Source: Massilia sp.
Lineage (GTDB): Bacteria > Pseudomonadota > Gammaproteobacteria > Burkholderiales > Burkholderiaceae_D
Assembly: GCA_025359245.1 (NCBI GenBank)
Contig: JANYGW010000118.1
Span: 1-51,064, forward strand
DNA: 51,064 bases
Direction: 5' to 3'
Within the stretch, counting starts at the first letter, position 1, and each line of letters begins with the position of its first letter. The notes under the pieces were generated by a model that ran no database searches, was not told where the DNA came from, and was given only the letters and a program-made list of their open reading frames with translations. The position numbers were made by a program, and so were the translations under genes. Of this stretch, positions 18,433 to 26,509 are shown one piece after another.

Positions 18433-18833
18433 GACTCGACACCAGATGCGGCATCGTCATCGTGGCCGCGCTGCTGGCCGTTGGAATGCAAGCGGGATGC
18501 AGCAGGCAGGCGCCGGCGCCGGCGCCGGTGCAGGCGACGGCGGCAAAGCTGGGCGACCTGTCCGCATTTCGCCGCATCGCCGCCGACGCGGCCACGATGG
18601 CCAACGACGACAACCTGACGGCGGCAAAGCTGCGCATCAAGGACCTGGAACTGAGCTGGGACGGCGCCGAAGCCGGCCTCAAGCCGCGCGCGGCGGCGCA
18701 GTGGCATGTGCTCGACAAGGCGATCGACGATGCGCTCGCCGCGCTGCGCGCCGAGCATCCGGATGCGGCGCAATGCCGCCAGAAGTTATCCGCGCTGCTG
18801 CAGACCATCGATGCGATGCACGCGCCGCTCTAG
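18429..18833 (+). CDS. Small predicted lipoprotein
   Basis: The 134-residue protein has a hydrophobic N-terminus ending in GMQAGCS, a plausible though imperfect lipobox. A proline/alanine-rich spacer (APAPAPVQA) and a helical, alanine-rich domain follow. I do not recognise a family. The ATG is in an ATGA overlap with the upstream membrane protein gene; a second in-frame ATG at 18423 is also possible. Context suggests it belongs to the PAP2/COG4705 operon and sits in the periplasm, anchored to a membrane. Confidence 0.7.
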   Translation: MRLDTRCGIVIVAALLAVGMQAGCSRQAPAPAPVQATAAKLGDLSAFRRIAADAATMANDDNLTAAKLRIKDLELSWDGAEAGLKPRAAAQWHVLDKAIDDALAALRAEHPDAAQCRQKLSALLQTIDAMHAPL

Positions 18834-18920
18834 CGCGCGCGGGGCCGGGTAGATTAGAATCGACGCTGCCAACGGTCAGGCCGCCGGACTGACCGCGCTG
18901 GGCAACGCGCAAAGGACACC

Positions 18921-19526
18921 ATGGAACTGGACCCGATCGAGACCGTCGAGCAAGCCAATCAAAGCGGGCGCAGCGACGCCGCCGCCTATCGCCTGAACAT
19001 GCTGGTGGCGATCAGCGTGGCGGTGCTGGCCACATTCATGGGCATCTGCAAGGTCAAGGATGACAATATCGTGCAGGCCATGCAGCAGGCGCAGGCGGCC
19101 AAGATCGATCATTGGGCGTTCTACCAGGCGCGCAATATTCGCGAGGAAGTGATGAAATCGACTTCGCTGCAGCTGGAGCTGGCGATGGCGGCCGCGCCGG
19201 CCGCGTCGCAAGCGGCCTACCGCAGCGCCATCGCCGAATACAGCAAGCTGCAGGCCGAGCAGGTCAGCAAGAAAGCCGAATTGATGGCGCAGGCGTCCCA
19301 GGACCAGAAGGACTACGACCGCGACAATTACCGCGACGACCAGTTCGACCTGTCCGATGCGTTCCTGGCCATCACCGTGGCCCTGCTGGCGGTGACGGCG
19401 CTGACCCAGCAGCGCTGGCTGTTCGGCGTGGCGATGGTGCCGACCTTTTTCGGCGTGCTGATGGGGCTGGCGGGACTGCTGGGCTGGCAGGTGCATCCGG
19501 ATTGGCTGATCAGCCTGATTACCTGA
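18921..19526 (+). CDS. DUF4337 domain protein
   Basis: The 201-residue protein has a membrane helix at about 26-44 (LNMLVAISVAVLATFMGICK), a long alanine/glutamine-rich helical middle including KIDHWAFYQARNIREEV, and two C-terminal membrane helices (about 150-192). This is the layout of DUF4337 proteins, whose function is unknown. AAAGGA at 18911-18916 precedes the ATG. It follows the lipoprotein gene by 87 bp in the same direction and may share its transcript. Confidence 0.8.
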   Translation: MELDPIETVEQANQSGRSDAAAYRLNMLVAISVAVLATFMGICKVKDDNIVQAMQQAQAAKIDHWAFYQARNIREEVMKSTSLQLELAMAAAPAASQAAYRSAIAEYSKLQAEQVSKKAELMAQASQDQKDYDRDNYRDDQFDLSDAFLAITVALLAVTALTQQRWLFGVAMVPTFFGVLMGLAGLLGWQVHPDWLISLIT

Positions 19527-19654
19527 GCCGGGCCGGCCACGCGCGCGGCGGCGGCCGGAAGTGATAGTATTGCCCTTGGCAAGTCCGGCAGTGCCGCGCT
19601 CGCCGAGCCGCTACGCTTTTAGTAGCGCCGCCCCCGCTTTCGTAGAGGCTTGCC

Positions 19655-20008
19655 ATGTCACCACTGAGCGGGTCGACCGCTGGTGTTACCGACATCACGG
19701 ACAATGCGCCCGCCGCTGCCGCCTTGCTGGCGCAGTTGCAGCGCCTTCAACAGCAGTTGTCTGACTGCGTCAATTGTGCGTCCGCAAAATCGCCGGAAAG
19801 CAAGGCTGCGGCCGACGCGATCCGCGGCAAAATCAACCAGGTCGAGGCGCGCATTTCGCATTCCGACCAGGTCAGCGAGCGCCGCAATACGTTGTTGCAG
19901 GCTGGGAAGACCGAACCGGCGTATGCCGTGCCGACAGCATCGGGCACGGTCGACCCGGTACGCAAGACCTCGTCCGGTCCCGGGCAAATCATCGACGTGT
20001 TTGCCTAG
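19655..20008 (+). CDS. Hypothetical coiled-coil protein
   Basis: The 117-residue protein is polar and helical. An N-terminal Ser/Thr/Gly stretch leads into a coiled coil (about 22-70, AQLQRLQQQLSD then KINQVEARISH) containing a CVNC pair, and the tail is disordered. There is no signal peptide or membrane segment. The layout resembles FlxA-like proteins, but I see no decisive motif. Codon use matches the neighbours. The next gene runs in the opposite direction, 17 bp beyond the stop. Confidence 0.6.
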   Translation: MSPLSGSTAGVTDITDNAPAAAALLAQLQRLQQQLSDCVNCASAKSPESKAAADAIRGKINQVEARISHSDQVSERRNTLLQAGKTEPAYAVPTASGTVDPVRKTSSGPGQIIDVFA

Positions 20009-20025
20009 TCCCGGGCGACGCCGCT

Positions 20026-20451
20026 TCAGATCAGCTGTTCATTCCCCACCAGACCAATATTGACGACGCCGCAACGCTGCGCGGCCGCCATCACGCCTGC
20101 CACCACCTTGTAGGCGGCCAGCTTGTTCGGACGCAAATGGACTTCGGCGCGGCCGGGGGCGGCCGCCACGGCCAGCAGTTTCGCTTCCAGCTTGGATCGG
20201 CTCGGCACGGCCAGCCCGTTCCACAGGATGGTGCCGTCGAAATCGACGTCGATCGTCACGACCTGGTCGGGCGTGTCGGCCTTGCCGCCATTCGGCAGGT
20301 TCAGATTGACTGCATGATTTTGGCGCGGAATGGTAATGATCAGCATGATGATCAGCACCAGCATCACATCGATCAGCGGCGTCATGTTCATTTCGATCAT
20401 GGGCTCGGTCATGGCAGTGCTGGCTGACGGTGGTGCGGCGTTCATGCTCAT
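20026..20451 (-). CDS. ExbD/TolR-family biopolymer transport protein
   Basis: The 141-residue protein has the ExbD layout: a short cytoplasmic N-terminus, EMNMTPLIDVMLVLIIMLII with the conserved proton-path Asp28 in the single membrane helix (about 24-43), and a periplasmic domain ending in VVNIGLV. ExbD works with ExbB and TonB to power outer membrane receptors. No exbB or tonB is adjacent, so this is an orphan copy. The AT-rich 20452-20560 region should hold its promoter. ATG at 20451 is followed by a second Met two codons later. Confidence 0.88.
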   Translation of the reverse strand: MSMNAAPPSASTAMTEPMIEMNMTPLIDVMLVLIIMLIITIPRQNHAVNLNLPNGGKADTPDQVVTIDVDFDGTILWNGLAVPSRSKLEAKLLAVAAAPGRAEVHLRPNKLAAYKVVAGVMAAAQRCGVVNIGLVGNEQLI

Positions 20452-20560
20452 GGTGTCCCCTTGATGGTCAGGTTGGTGCGCAGAGCACTGGAATCAAGGA
20501 TAACCTTATTTTGCTATATAGTGGCAATTTATATGCGTTATTGTAGAATTTTTTTGGTAT

Positions 20561-20980
20561 TCAGGCCAGCAAGGCGCCTAAACCTGCGCCATACAAGACC
20601 GTCGCCAGCAAGATCGCGCGCATGGGCGTTTTGAACCAGTAGCGCTGGGCCAGCACCAGGTAGGCGCACAAGGTGGCCAGGCCCAGGCCCATCAGGAAAT
20701 GCGACTTGAACAGAAAGCCCGACCCTTCCAGCGCGAGGTAGCCGTACACCAGGCCGAACAGCATGGCGCCCAGGCTATGGCTCGCATGGAAACCCAGCGT
20801 GGCCCGCCACACGCTGGTCTGGCGCGAAATACGCGGCGAGTCCGCTTGCATGGCCGCGACCAGCGCCGGGTCGCGCGGGTGCAGCGCATTGCCCCGGAAG
20901 GTCAGCACCAGGTGCAGCGTGCCGAGCGTGAACAGCACGAGGGCGCTTGCGGCGATCAGTAGCGAAGGGAGCGTATGCAT
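20561..20980 (-). CDS. Small four-helix membrane protein (LIC_13387-like)
   Basis: The 139-residue protein has four predicted membrane helices. Between the first and second it carries RDPALVAAMQADSPRISRQT and then GFHASHSLGAMLFGLVYGYL. This pattern matches, from memory, the LIC_13387 family of uncharacterised membrane proteins. No catalytic motif is visible. It is on the same strand as the DJ-1-like and GlxA-like genes, 66 bp after the former. Confidence 0.65.
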   Translation of the reverse strand: MHTLPSLLIAASALVLFTLGTLHLVLTFRGNALHPRDPALVAAMQADSPRISRQTSVWRATLGFHASHSLGAMLFGLVYGYLALEGSGFLFKSHFLMGLGLATLCAYLVLAQRYWFKTPMRAILLATVLYGAGLGALLA

Positions 20981-21046
20981 GGCCTTGATGGTTTGTTGTT
21001 TGCGTGGCTGGGCATTGTACGTGCTTCGCCCGGCCGCGCATCTGGC

Positions 21047-22147
21047 TCAGGGCTGGCGCGCGAGCTGGGGATACTCGAAATTGCGCGCAACCCAGCGCGC
21101 CGTGGCCGGCCCGTAGGCCGCGTCGATGTCGTTGAGCAGCTGGTCCAGCAGCAGCCCGGGCGGCGTCATGCCAGGCGCGGGCAAGGTGCGGTCGGCGCCG
21201 CCGCTGATTTGCTCCGGCAGAAAGGTCAGGCCGTTGAGCGAACGGACCGGCGCCGCCGTGCCGGCCAGGCCGTACGCCTTGCTGCGCCCGGTGCGCGAAT
21301 AGGCGTCCAGCGTCAGCGCCACGGCAATCTCGTCGACGCCCGGCGCGAGCGGCACGCCGATGCTCTGGGTGCGGCGCAGCCAGCTGCCGGTCAGCATGCT
21401 GCCTGAACGGAAGGCGTCGCTGTCATGCTTGCTGCTCCAGTCGGCCACCTGCAGTTGCGCGGCCAGCGCCGCGGCGGCGGGCCGGCCGGCGATCGCTTCG
21501 ACCAGCGCCAGCGAGGTGGGCATGGCGGCGCTGATGCCGGCGCTCGAGACGAACTTCCCGTCGACCACGTAGCGCGCATTCCTGATCCAGTTCACCTGCG
21601 GATAGCGTTCGGCGCGCAGCGCTTCGGTGCCCCAGTGCGCGGTGGCGCGGTGGCCGTTGAGCAGCGTGCTGTTGGCCAGCACCAGCGCGCCGTCGCAAAT
21701 GCTGACCAGGGTGCCGCCCTTGCGGTGCTGGGCCACGATCCACGCGAGCAGGGCCGGGTCGGCGTTGTTGCTCACCTTTGGCACGATCACGTAATCGGCG
21801 CCGTCCGGAAAGCGGGCGTCGAATTGCGCGATCGTGGCCTGGGGGACGATGCGGATGGTCGCTGGCGTCATCTGGATCGGGCCGGCCCCGGTGGCCAGCG
21901 CCATGACCTCGGCCACGCCCGAACGCGCCAGCACGCCGTAGGGAATGACGAAGTCGGTCAGTTCGGTGCCGCCGTTGTCGGCGACGACGGCCACCACCGG
22001 CTTGGCGCGCCCGAAGCGCGCCGCGTAAGGAGCGATGGCGGCCGGCGCCTGCAGCTGCGGCCCCGCAGGACCGGGGGCGGCCAGCACACGGGCCGAGACG
22101 AACCACAAGATGACGATGACGATGGACTGCGCGAACGATTTTGACAT
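21047..22147 (-). CDS. Exported DJ-1/PfpI-family protein
   Basis: The 366-residue protein has a signal peptide (about 1-24) followed by a DJ-1/PfpI domain (about 48-235). It carries the nucleophile-elbow Cys151 in VSICDGALVLA and the family sequences HRATAHWGTEAL and GKFVSSAGISAAM. The remaining 130 residues form an extension without a recognised domain. It shares the DJ-1 fold with the N-terminal part of the GlxA-type regulator next door, which lies 89 bp upstream on the same strand. An amidase or ligand-binding role outside the cytoplasm is possible. GAGG at about 22151-22154 (minus strand) serves the ATG. Confidence 0.8.
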   Translation of the reverse strand: MSKSFAQSIVIVILWFVSARVLAAPGPAGPQLQAPAAIAPYAARFGRAKPVVAVVADNGGTELTDFVIPYGVLARSGVAEVMALATGAGPIQMTPATIRIVPQATIAQFDARFPDGADYVIVPKVSNNADPALLAWIVAQHRKGGTLVSICDGALVLANSTLLNGHRATAHWGTEALRAERYPQVNWIRNARYVVDGKFVSSAGISAAMPTSLALVEAIAGRPAAAALAAQLQVADWSSKHDSDAFRSGSMLTGSWLRRTQSIGVPLAPGVDEIAVALTLDAYSRTGRSKAYGLAGTAAPVRSLNGLTFLPEQISGGADRTLPAPGMTPPGLLLDQLLNDIDAAYGPATARWVARNFEYPQLARQP

Positions 22148-22236
22148 GATGGCCTCACTGAAAGAGAGCCATTGTCAGTCCTTGCTGTGTGCGGAAAAGG
22201 ACAACACAGGCCTTGATTGCTGCCATTGATGATGCG

Positions 22237-23232
22237 TCAGGCGCCTGCCTTGCTGCTCTGGAAGCGCGCGCGGAAATCGGCCGGCGTCACGTTCAGGTGG
22301 CGATGGAAGGCCAGCCGCATCGCTTCGGACGAGGCGAAGCCGCAGCGCTCGGCGATGCGGGCGATCGGCAGCGCGCTGTCGCTGAGCAGGCGGCGCGCCG
22401 CGTCGACCCGGAGCGTCTGCACATACTGGATCGGCGTGACGTTCATCGCCGCGATGAAGCGGCGCGCGAAATTGCGCGGGCTCATGGCGATCTTGTCGGC
22501 CATCAGTTCGACGCTCAGGTCGTCGGCCAGGTGGGCGGCGATCCAGCGCGTCAGTTCGCCGAAGCGGTCCGGGTCGCCGGCGCCGACTTCGGCGGCCAGC
22601 TGGGCGCTGAACTGCGACTGGCCGCCCGGGCGCTTGAGGAACATCACCAGTTCGCGCGCGACCTGCAGCGCAATCGCCTTGCCGAGGTCGCGCTCGACCA
22701 GCGACAGCGTGTAGTCGATGCCGGCCGAAATGCCGGCAGAGCTGTGGAACTTGCCGTCGTCGAGGAACAGGGCGTCGCGCTCGATCTTCACGTGCGGGAA
22801 GGCGTGCGCGAACTCGTCGAAATGCGCCCAGTGGGTGGTGGCGCGGCGCTGGTCCAGGAAACCGGTGGCGGCCAGCGCGAACGCGCCGGTGCAGATCGAC
22901 GCCACCCGCGTGACGCGCTCGCACAGCGCGCGGATGGCCGCGACCAGCGGCGCGTCGTCGCGCACCTGCCTGGCGCCGCCGCCGCCGGCCAGCATCAGCG
23001 TGTCGGCCTGCAGGGCGGGATCGAACACGCTGTGGGTGGCGTTGATTGAAATGCCGGACGAGGTGGCGACCGGGCCGGCCGCCGGCGCCGCGAGGATGAC
23101 CGCGTAAGGCAAGGGCAGCCCGGCCTCCACGGCGGCGTTGTTGGCCGCGTTGAAGACGTCGAGCGGGCCGGTGATGTCCAGCATTTGCGCCGGCGGGAAG
23201 GCGACGAGGACAACGCGATGCGGTGCGGACAT
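22237..23232 (-). CDS. GlxA-family transcriptional regulator (DJ-1 domain plus AraC helix-turn-helix)
   Basis: The 331-residue protein joins a DJ-1/PfpI-like domain (about 5-190, with Cys114 in ASICTGAFALA) to an AraC-type DNA-binding domain (about 220-325, with MSPRNFARRF, VTPIQYVQTLRVDAARRLL and IAERCGFASSEAMRLAFHRH). GlxA-type regulators control various catabolic genes; the ligand is unknown here. It lies upstream of the exported DJ-1 gene on the same strand, and opposite the FixH-like/peroxidase pair, from which it is separated by 151 bp. Confidence 0.92.
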   Translation of the reverse strand: MSAPHRVVLVAFPPAQMLDITGPLDVFNAANNAAVEAGLPLPYAVILAAPAAGPVATSSGISINATHSVFDPALQADTLMLAGGGGARQVRDDAPLVAAIRALCERVTRVASICTGAFALAATGFLDQRRATTHWAHFDEFAHAFPHVKIERDALFLDDGKFHSSAGISAGIDYTLSLVERDLGKAIALQVARELVMFLKRPGGQSQFSAQLAAEVGAGDPDRFGELTRWIAAHLADDLSVELMADKIAMSPRNFARRFIAAMNVTPIQYVQTLRVDAARRLLSDSALPIARIAERCGFASSEAMRLAFHRHLNVTPADFRARFQSSKAGA

Positions 23233-23383
23233 GGTCCCCTGGATGAAAAGTTGATCAGATTGCCTATGCTACCACCCGGGCCGAACATGGCAGCAATCGC
23301 GGGCCAGCTTGTCCGTTTATGCTGGCCGATCGCTTTCATACTGCGGTTTCGGATGCAGATGGCTGCATCGACAAAGGACCCCT

Positions 23384-23842
23384 ATGCGCTACTCCCTGCT
23401 TTTTCTGCTCACTTTCCTGGCCATCGCCTGCGCGGCCTGCTCGATGATGAGCACCCCGGCGGGGCTGGACCTGCGGCTGGCCCGCCCCAGCGCCCATGGC
23501 CTCTACCTGGTGACCCTGCAGCCGCCAGCCGGCGCCATCGGCATCAACCGCATCCACAGCTGGCAGCTGCGCATCGCGGCCGCCGACGGCAGCGCCGTCT
23601 CGAACGCGGTGGTCGCTTTCGATGGCGGCATGCCGCAGCACCATCACGGTTTCCCGACCAGCCCGCGCATCAGCGCGCAGCCGGGTGAGGGCGCCTACCG
23701 CATTGACGGCGTCAAATTCAGCATGAGCGGCTGGTGGGAAATCAAGCTGGCCATCGAAGGAGCGCGCGGCAGCGATACCGTCACCTTCAATACAGTGCTC
23801 GGCGAGGCCGGCCTGGCAGCGCCGGGAGCGAGCGCGCAATGA
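23384..23842 (+). CDS. FixH/YtkA-like lipoprotein
   Basis: The 152-residue protein has a lipoprotein-type N-terminus (IACAACS; either Cys could be modified). The domain that follows has NAVVAFDGGMPQHHHGFPTS, GEGAYRIDGVKFSMSGWWEI and a beta-rich pattern typical of FixH/YtkA-like domains. AAAGGA at 23372-23377 supports the ATG at 23384. The stop overlaps the start of the cytochrome c peroxidase gene (ATGA), so the two are co-translated. The histidine cluster PQHHHG could bind metal or assist heme-protein maturation; that is inference. Confidence 0.75.
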   Translation: MRYSLLFLLTFLAIACAACSMMSTPAGLDLRLARPSAHGLYLVTLQPPAGAIGINRIHSWQLRIAAADGSAVSNAVVAFDGGMPQHHHGFPTSPRISAQPGEGAYRIDGVKFSMSGWWEIKLAIEGARGSDTVTFNTVLGEAGLAAPGASAQ

Positions 23843-25029
23843 AACGCGCGCTGATCCTGCTTGGCCTGCTGGGCGCCGGCCTGTCCGGGGCGCTGGCCGG
23901 CGAGGCCTGGACCGCGGGGCAACTGGCCACGCTCAAGTCGATGCAGCTCAATCAATTGGCGCCAGCGCGCAGCGATCCGTCCAACCGCTACGAGGACACG
24001 GCAGCCGCGGCGCAGCTGGGCAAGCGGCTGTTCTTCGACGCGCGCCTGAGCGCCAACGGCAAGGTGTCGTGCGCCAGCTGCCATGATCCGCAGCGCCAGT
24101 TCCAGGACGGCAGGGCCTTGTCGCAGGGCGTGGGCAGCGGCACGCGCAGGGCCATGCCGCTGGTCGAGAGCGGGCGCGGCGCCTGGCTGTTCTGGGACGG
24201 GCGCAAGGACAGCCTGTGGGCGCAGGCACTGGGCCCGCTGGAAGACGCGGCCGAACACGGCGGCAACCGGCTCGCCTATGCGCGCCTGGTCGGCCAGTAT
24301 TATCAGCGCGACTACGAAGCGCTGTTCGCGCCGCTGCCGTCGATGCAGGCACTGCCAGCCAATGCCGCCCCCGGCGGCACCGCGGCCGAGCGCAGCGCCT
24401 GGCAAGCGCTGTCCGAGGCACAGCGCGACGCGCTGTCGCGCGTGTTCGCCAACATCGGCAAGGCGATCGCCGCCTACGAGAAGACCCTGCACCATGAACC
24501 GGGCCGGCTCGATGCCTACCTCGACGCGACGCTGCGCAACAGCGGCGCCGCCGACGCGGTCTTGACGGCGCCCGAGCAGCGCGGCTTGCGCCTGTTCATC
24601 GGCAAAGGGGAGTGCATCAGCTGCCATGCCGGCCCGCTGCAGACCGACCATGCCTTCCACAACACGGGCGTGGCACCGCGCGTGGCGGGGCGGCCCGACC
24701 TTGGCCGCGCGCAGGCGGTCGCCAAGGTGCTCGATGACGAATTCAATTGCCTCGGTCCGTACAGCGATGCGCTGCCGGGCGCGTGCCAGGAACTCGAATT
24801 CATCAGCCGCGCCGACCCGCTGATGGTGGGCGCGTTCAAGACGCCGTCGTTGCGCCAGGTCGGGCTGCGCCCGCCCTACATGCACGCTGGCCAGCTTGCC
24901 ACGCTGACCGACGTGGTGCGCCATTACGCGGCCGCGCCGGCGGCGCTGGCCGGTCGCTCGGAACGCCAGCCGCTGCGCTTGAGCGAGCAGGAAGTGCACG
25001 ACCTGGTCAGTTTCCTCGGCGTGCTGTAG
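23839..25029 (+). CDS. Di-heme cytochrome c peroxidase, MauG/CCP family
   Basis: The 396-residue protein has a signal peptide (about 1-20) and two c-type heme sites, CASCH (Cys78, Cys81, His82) and CISCH (Cys259, Cys262, His263). Family sequences GKRLFFDARLS, FWDGRKDSLWAQA and FKTPSLRQVGLRPPYMH are present. Such periplasmic enzymes reduce hydrogen peroxide with electrons from cytochromes or, in the MauG branch, oxidise protein side chains. It overlaps the preceding lipoprotein gene by 4 nt. Its substrate cannot be settled from sequence. Confidence 0.92.
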   Translation: MKRALILLGLLGAGLSGALAGEAWTAGQLATLKSMQLNQLAPARSDPSNRYEDTAAAAQLGKRLFFDARLSANGKVSCASCHDPQRQFQDGRALSQGVGSGTRRAMPLVESGRGAWLFWDGRKDSLWAQALGPLEDAAEHGGNRLAYARLVGQYYQRDYEALFAPLPSMQALPANAAPGGTAAERSAWQALSEAQRDALSRVFANIGKAIAAYEKTLHHEPGRLDAYLDATLRNSGAADAVLTAPEQRGLRLFIGKGECISCHAGPLQTDHAFHNTGVAPRVAGRPDLGRAQAVAKVLDDEFNCLGPYSDALPGACQELEFISRADPLMVGAFKTPSLRQVGLRPPYMHAGQLATLTDVVRHYAAAPAALAGRSERQPLRLSEQEVHDLVSFLGVL

Positions 25030-25064
25030 GGTGCTGCGTATCGACGCAGCTAAATGGAGAAAAT

Positions 25065-25502
25065 ATGGAAATCGGGATTGGCATCGGGCTGGCCATCGTC
25101 ATTTGCGCTCTGGCGCGCGCGCTCGGCTTTGCCCGCGACCGGTCGTTTTATCCGGTGATGATGATCGTGATCGCCTCGTACTACGTGCTGTTTGCCGTCA
25201 TGGGCGGTTCGCGCGCCGCGCTGGCCGCCGAATGCGGCGTGGCGACGCTGTTTGGCGCGGCGGCGATCGCCGGCTACCAGAGATCCGCGTGGATCGTGGC
25301 GATCGCGCTGGCCGGCCACGGCCTGTTCGACCTGGTGCACGGACGCGTGCTGGACAATCCCGGCGTGCCGATCTGGTGGCCGGGATTTTGCGGCGCCTTC
25401 GACCTGGCCGCCGCCTTGTGGCTGGCTGTTACGCTGTGGCGCGAGCGCTCTTGCGGCGCAGGCGAAGGCCCAGCAGTCCAAGCCCGATCAGCGCGACGCT
25501 AG
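25065..25502 (+). CDS. Small integral membrane protein, hypothetical
   Basis: The 145-residue protein has four or five hydrophobic helices. It contains FYPVMMIVIASYYVLFAVMG and IALAGHGLFDLVHG, and the stretch IWWPGFCGAFDLAAALWLAV, which together recall uncharacterised membrane proteins found near oxidases. It starts 35 bp after the peroxidase gene. The last 24 codons overlap the end of the convergent PEP-CTERM gene by 74 bp, so the polar tail SCGAGEGPAVQARSARR may be a read-through extension. No function can be assigned. Confidence 0.65.
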   Translation: MEIGIGIGLAIVICALARALGFARDRSFYPVMMIVIASYYVLFAVMGGSRAALAAECGVATLFGAAAIAGYQRSAWIVAIALAGHGLFDLVHGRVLDNPGVPIWWPGFCGAFDLAAALWLAVTLWRERSCGAGEGPAVQARSARR

Positions 25503-26211
25503 CCGGCTCGGGCAGCTTGGTGATGCCTTCGATGACATCGTTCTGGCACGTCTCGCCCCAGTGCAGGGCCATCGCGTCGTACTGCTGCAGCGCGCTGCCG
25601 CCGATGTCGATGGCGAAGACCAGCGCCGTGTTGTTCTCCACCGACCAGTGTCCGGTCAGGCCGGTATTGCGGACCGTGTTCGACGTGGTCTTGACTGCGG
25701 TCGCCTGGCCGTCGCGGTAGTAGCACTGGCTGCCCAGCACGCAGCTGAGGAAGGATTGCGAATTGAGGATATTGCTGGCGTTGGTGGCGCCATCCAATTC
25801 GTACAGCGTGAAGCTGCCGCCGGTATTGCTCCAGCGATTGTCGAGGTTCAAGCCATAGCTCCACCGGGTGCCGCTGGCGGCGTTGTCGCTGGTATGGTGC
25901 GCATCGGCGCCGGCCGGCGTCCATGCGGCGCCGAGGAACACATCGCCGTAGCCGATGCCGTTGGTGGCCGCCCAGGTGTCGGCGCCGGCATTGCCGGCAA
26001 AATTGGTGGTGATGCGGATGTTCAGGATGCGGCCCACCAGGCTGATGTTGGCGCCCGAGATGTCGTACATGCTGCTACCGATGAGATCGCCATAACCGTG
26101 ATTGTCGCCACCCCAGTAGGCATTGTTGCCCACGTCCGTGATGGCTCCGGCGCGCGCATTGGTCACGACTGCCATGAGCGCGATCAAAGCGAGGCGAATT
26201 AATGGTTTCAT
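25429..26211 (-). CDS. PEP-CTERM sorting domain protein
   Basis: The 260-residue protein has an N-terminal signal peptide (MKPLIRLALIALMAVVTNAR) and a C-terminal sorting signal: PEPASVALIGLGLLGLRLRR, that is, a PEP motif, a hydrophobic helix and an Arg cluster. The middle is beta-rich and Gly/Asn/Thr-rich, with no catalytic motif. In exosortase systems such proteins are exported and anchored or released at the surface, often linked to exopolysaccharide. No exosortase gene is in the window. I start at the ATG at 26211 rather than 26229 because it begins the signal peptide. The AT-rich region upstream should hold its promoter. Confidence 0.88.
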   Translation of the reverse strand: MKPLIRLALIALMAVVTNARAGAITDVGNNAYWGGDNHGYGDLIGSSMYDISGANISLVGRILNIRITTNFAGNAGADTWAATNGIGYGDVFLGAAWTPAGADAHHTSDNAASGTRWSYGLNLDNRWSNTGGSFTLYELDGATNASNILNSQSFLSCVLGSQCYYRDGQATAVKTTSNTVRNTGLTGHWSVENNTALVFAIDIGGSALQQYDAMALHWGETCQNDVIEGITKLPEPASVALIGLGLLGLRLRRKSARATA

Positions 26212-26509
26212 AATTTTGATTTCCGTCAATAAATGTTAATATTTATATTAGCAAGTATCATGCCAAAATATACATAGCGTTTGAAATCAAGGGCATATGG
26301 TAATTAATGGTGGCTTTCATCGACAGTGTGTAAGGTTTGCCGACACGCCGTGCGGACGCCAGCAGGCGAAAATGCACAGCTGGCGCTGTTCTCGACAGCG
26401 AATGCGGCGCCTTGCATTGCGCCGGCCGGGGCAGCGCAAATCGCTGCTGGCCGCGCAGGACAATGCGCGCTGGCCGCACACCGGCGCCGAGTCCGGGACG
26501 CGCAGCAAA
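26212..26509. other. Intergenic region upstream of the PEP-CTERM gene
   Basis: This 298-base gap separates two minus-strand genes. Positions about 26215-26310 are markedly AT-rich, unlike the surrounding DNA, and contain an ATAAAT/ATTTAT inverted repeat near 26229-26246. That part is likely the promoter and leader of the PEP-CTERM gene. The rest is GC-rich and holds no frame with convincing codon use or a ribosome site. Confidence 0.5.
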
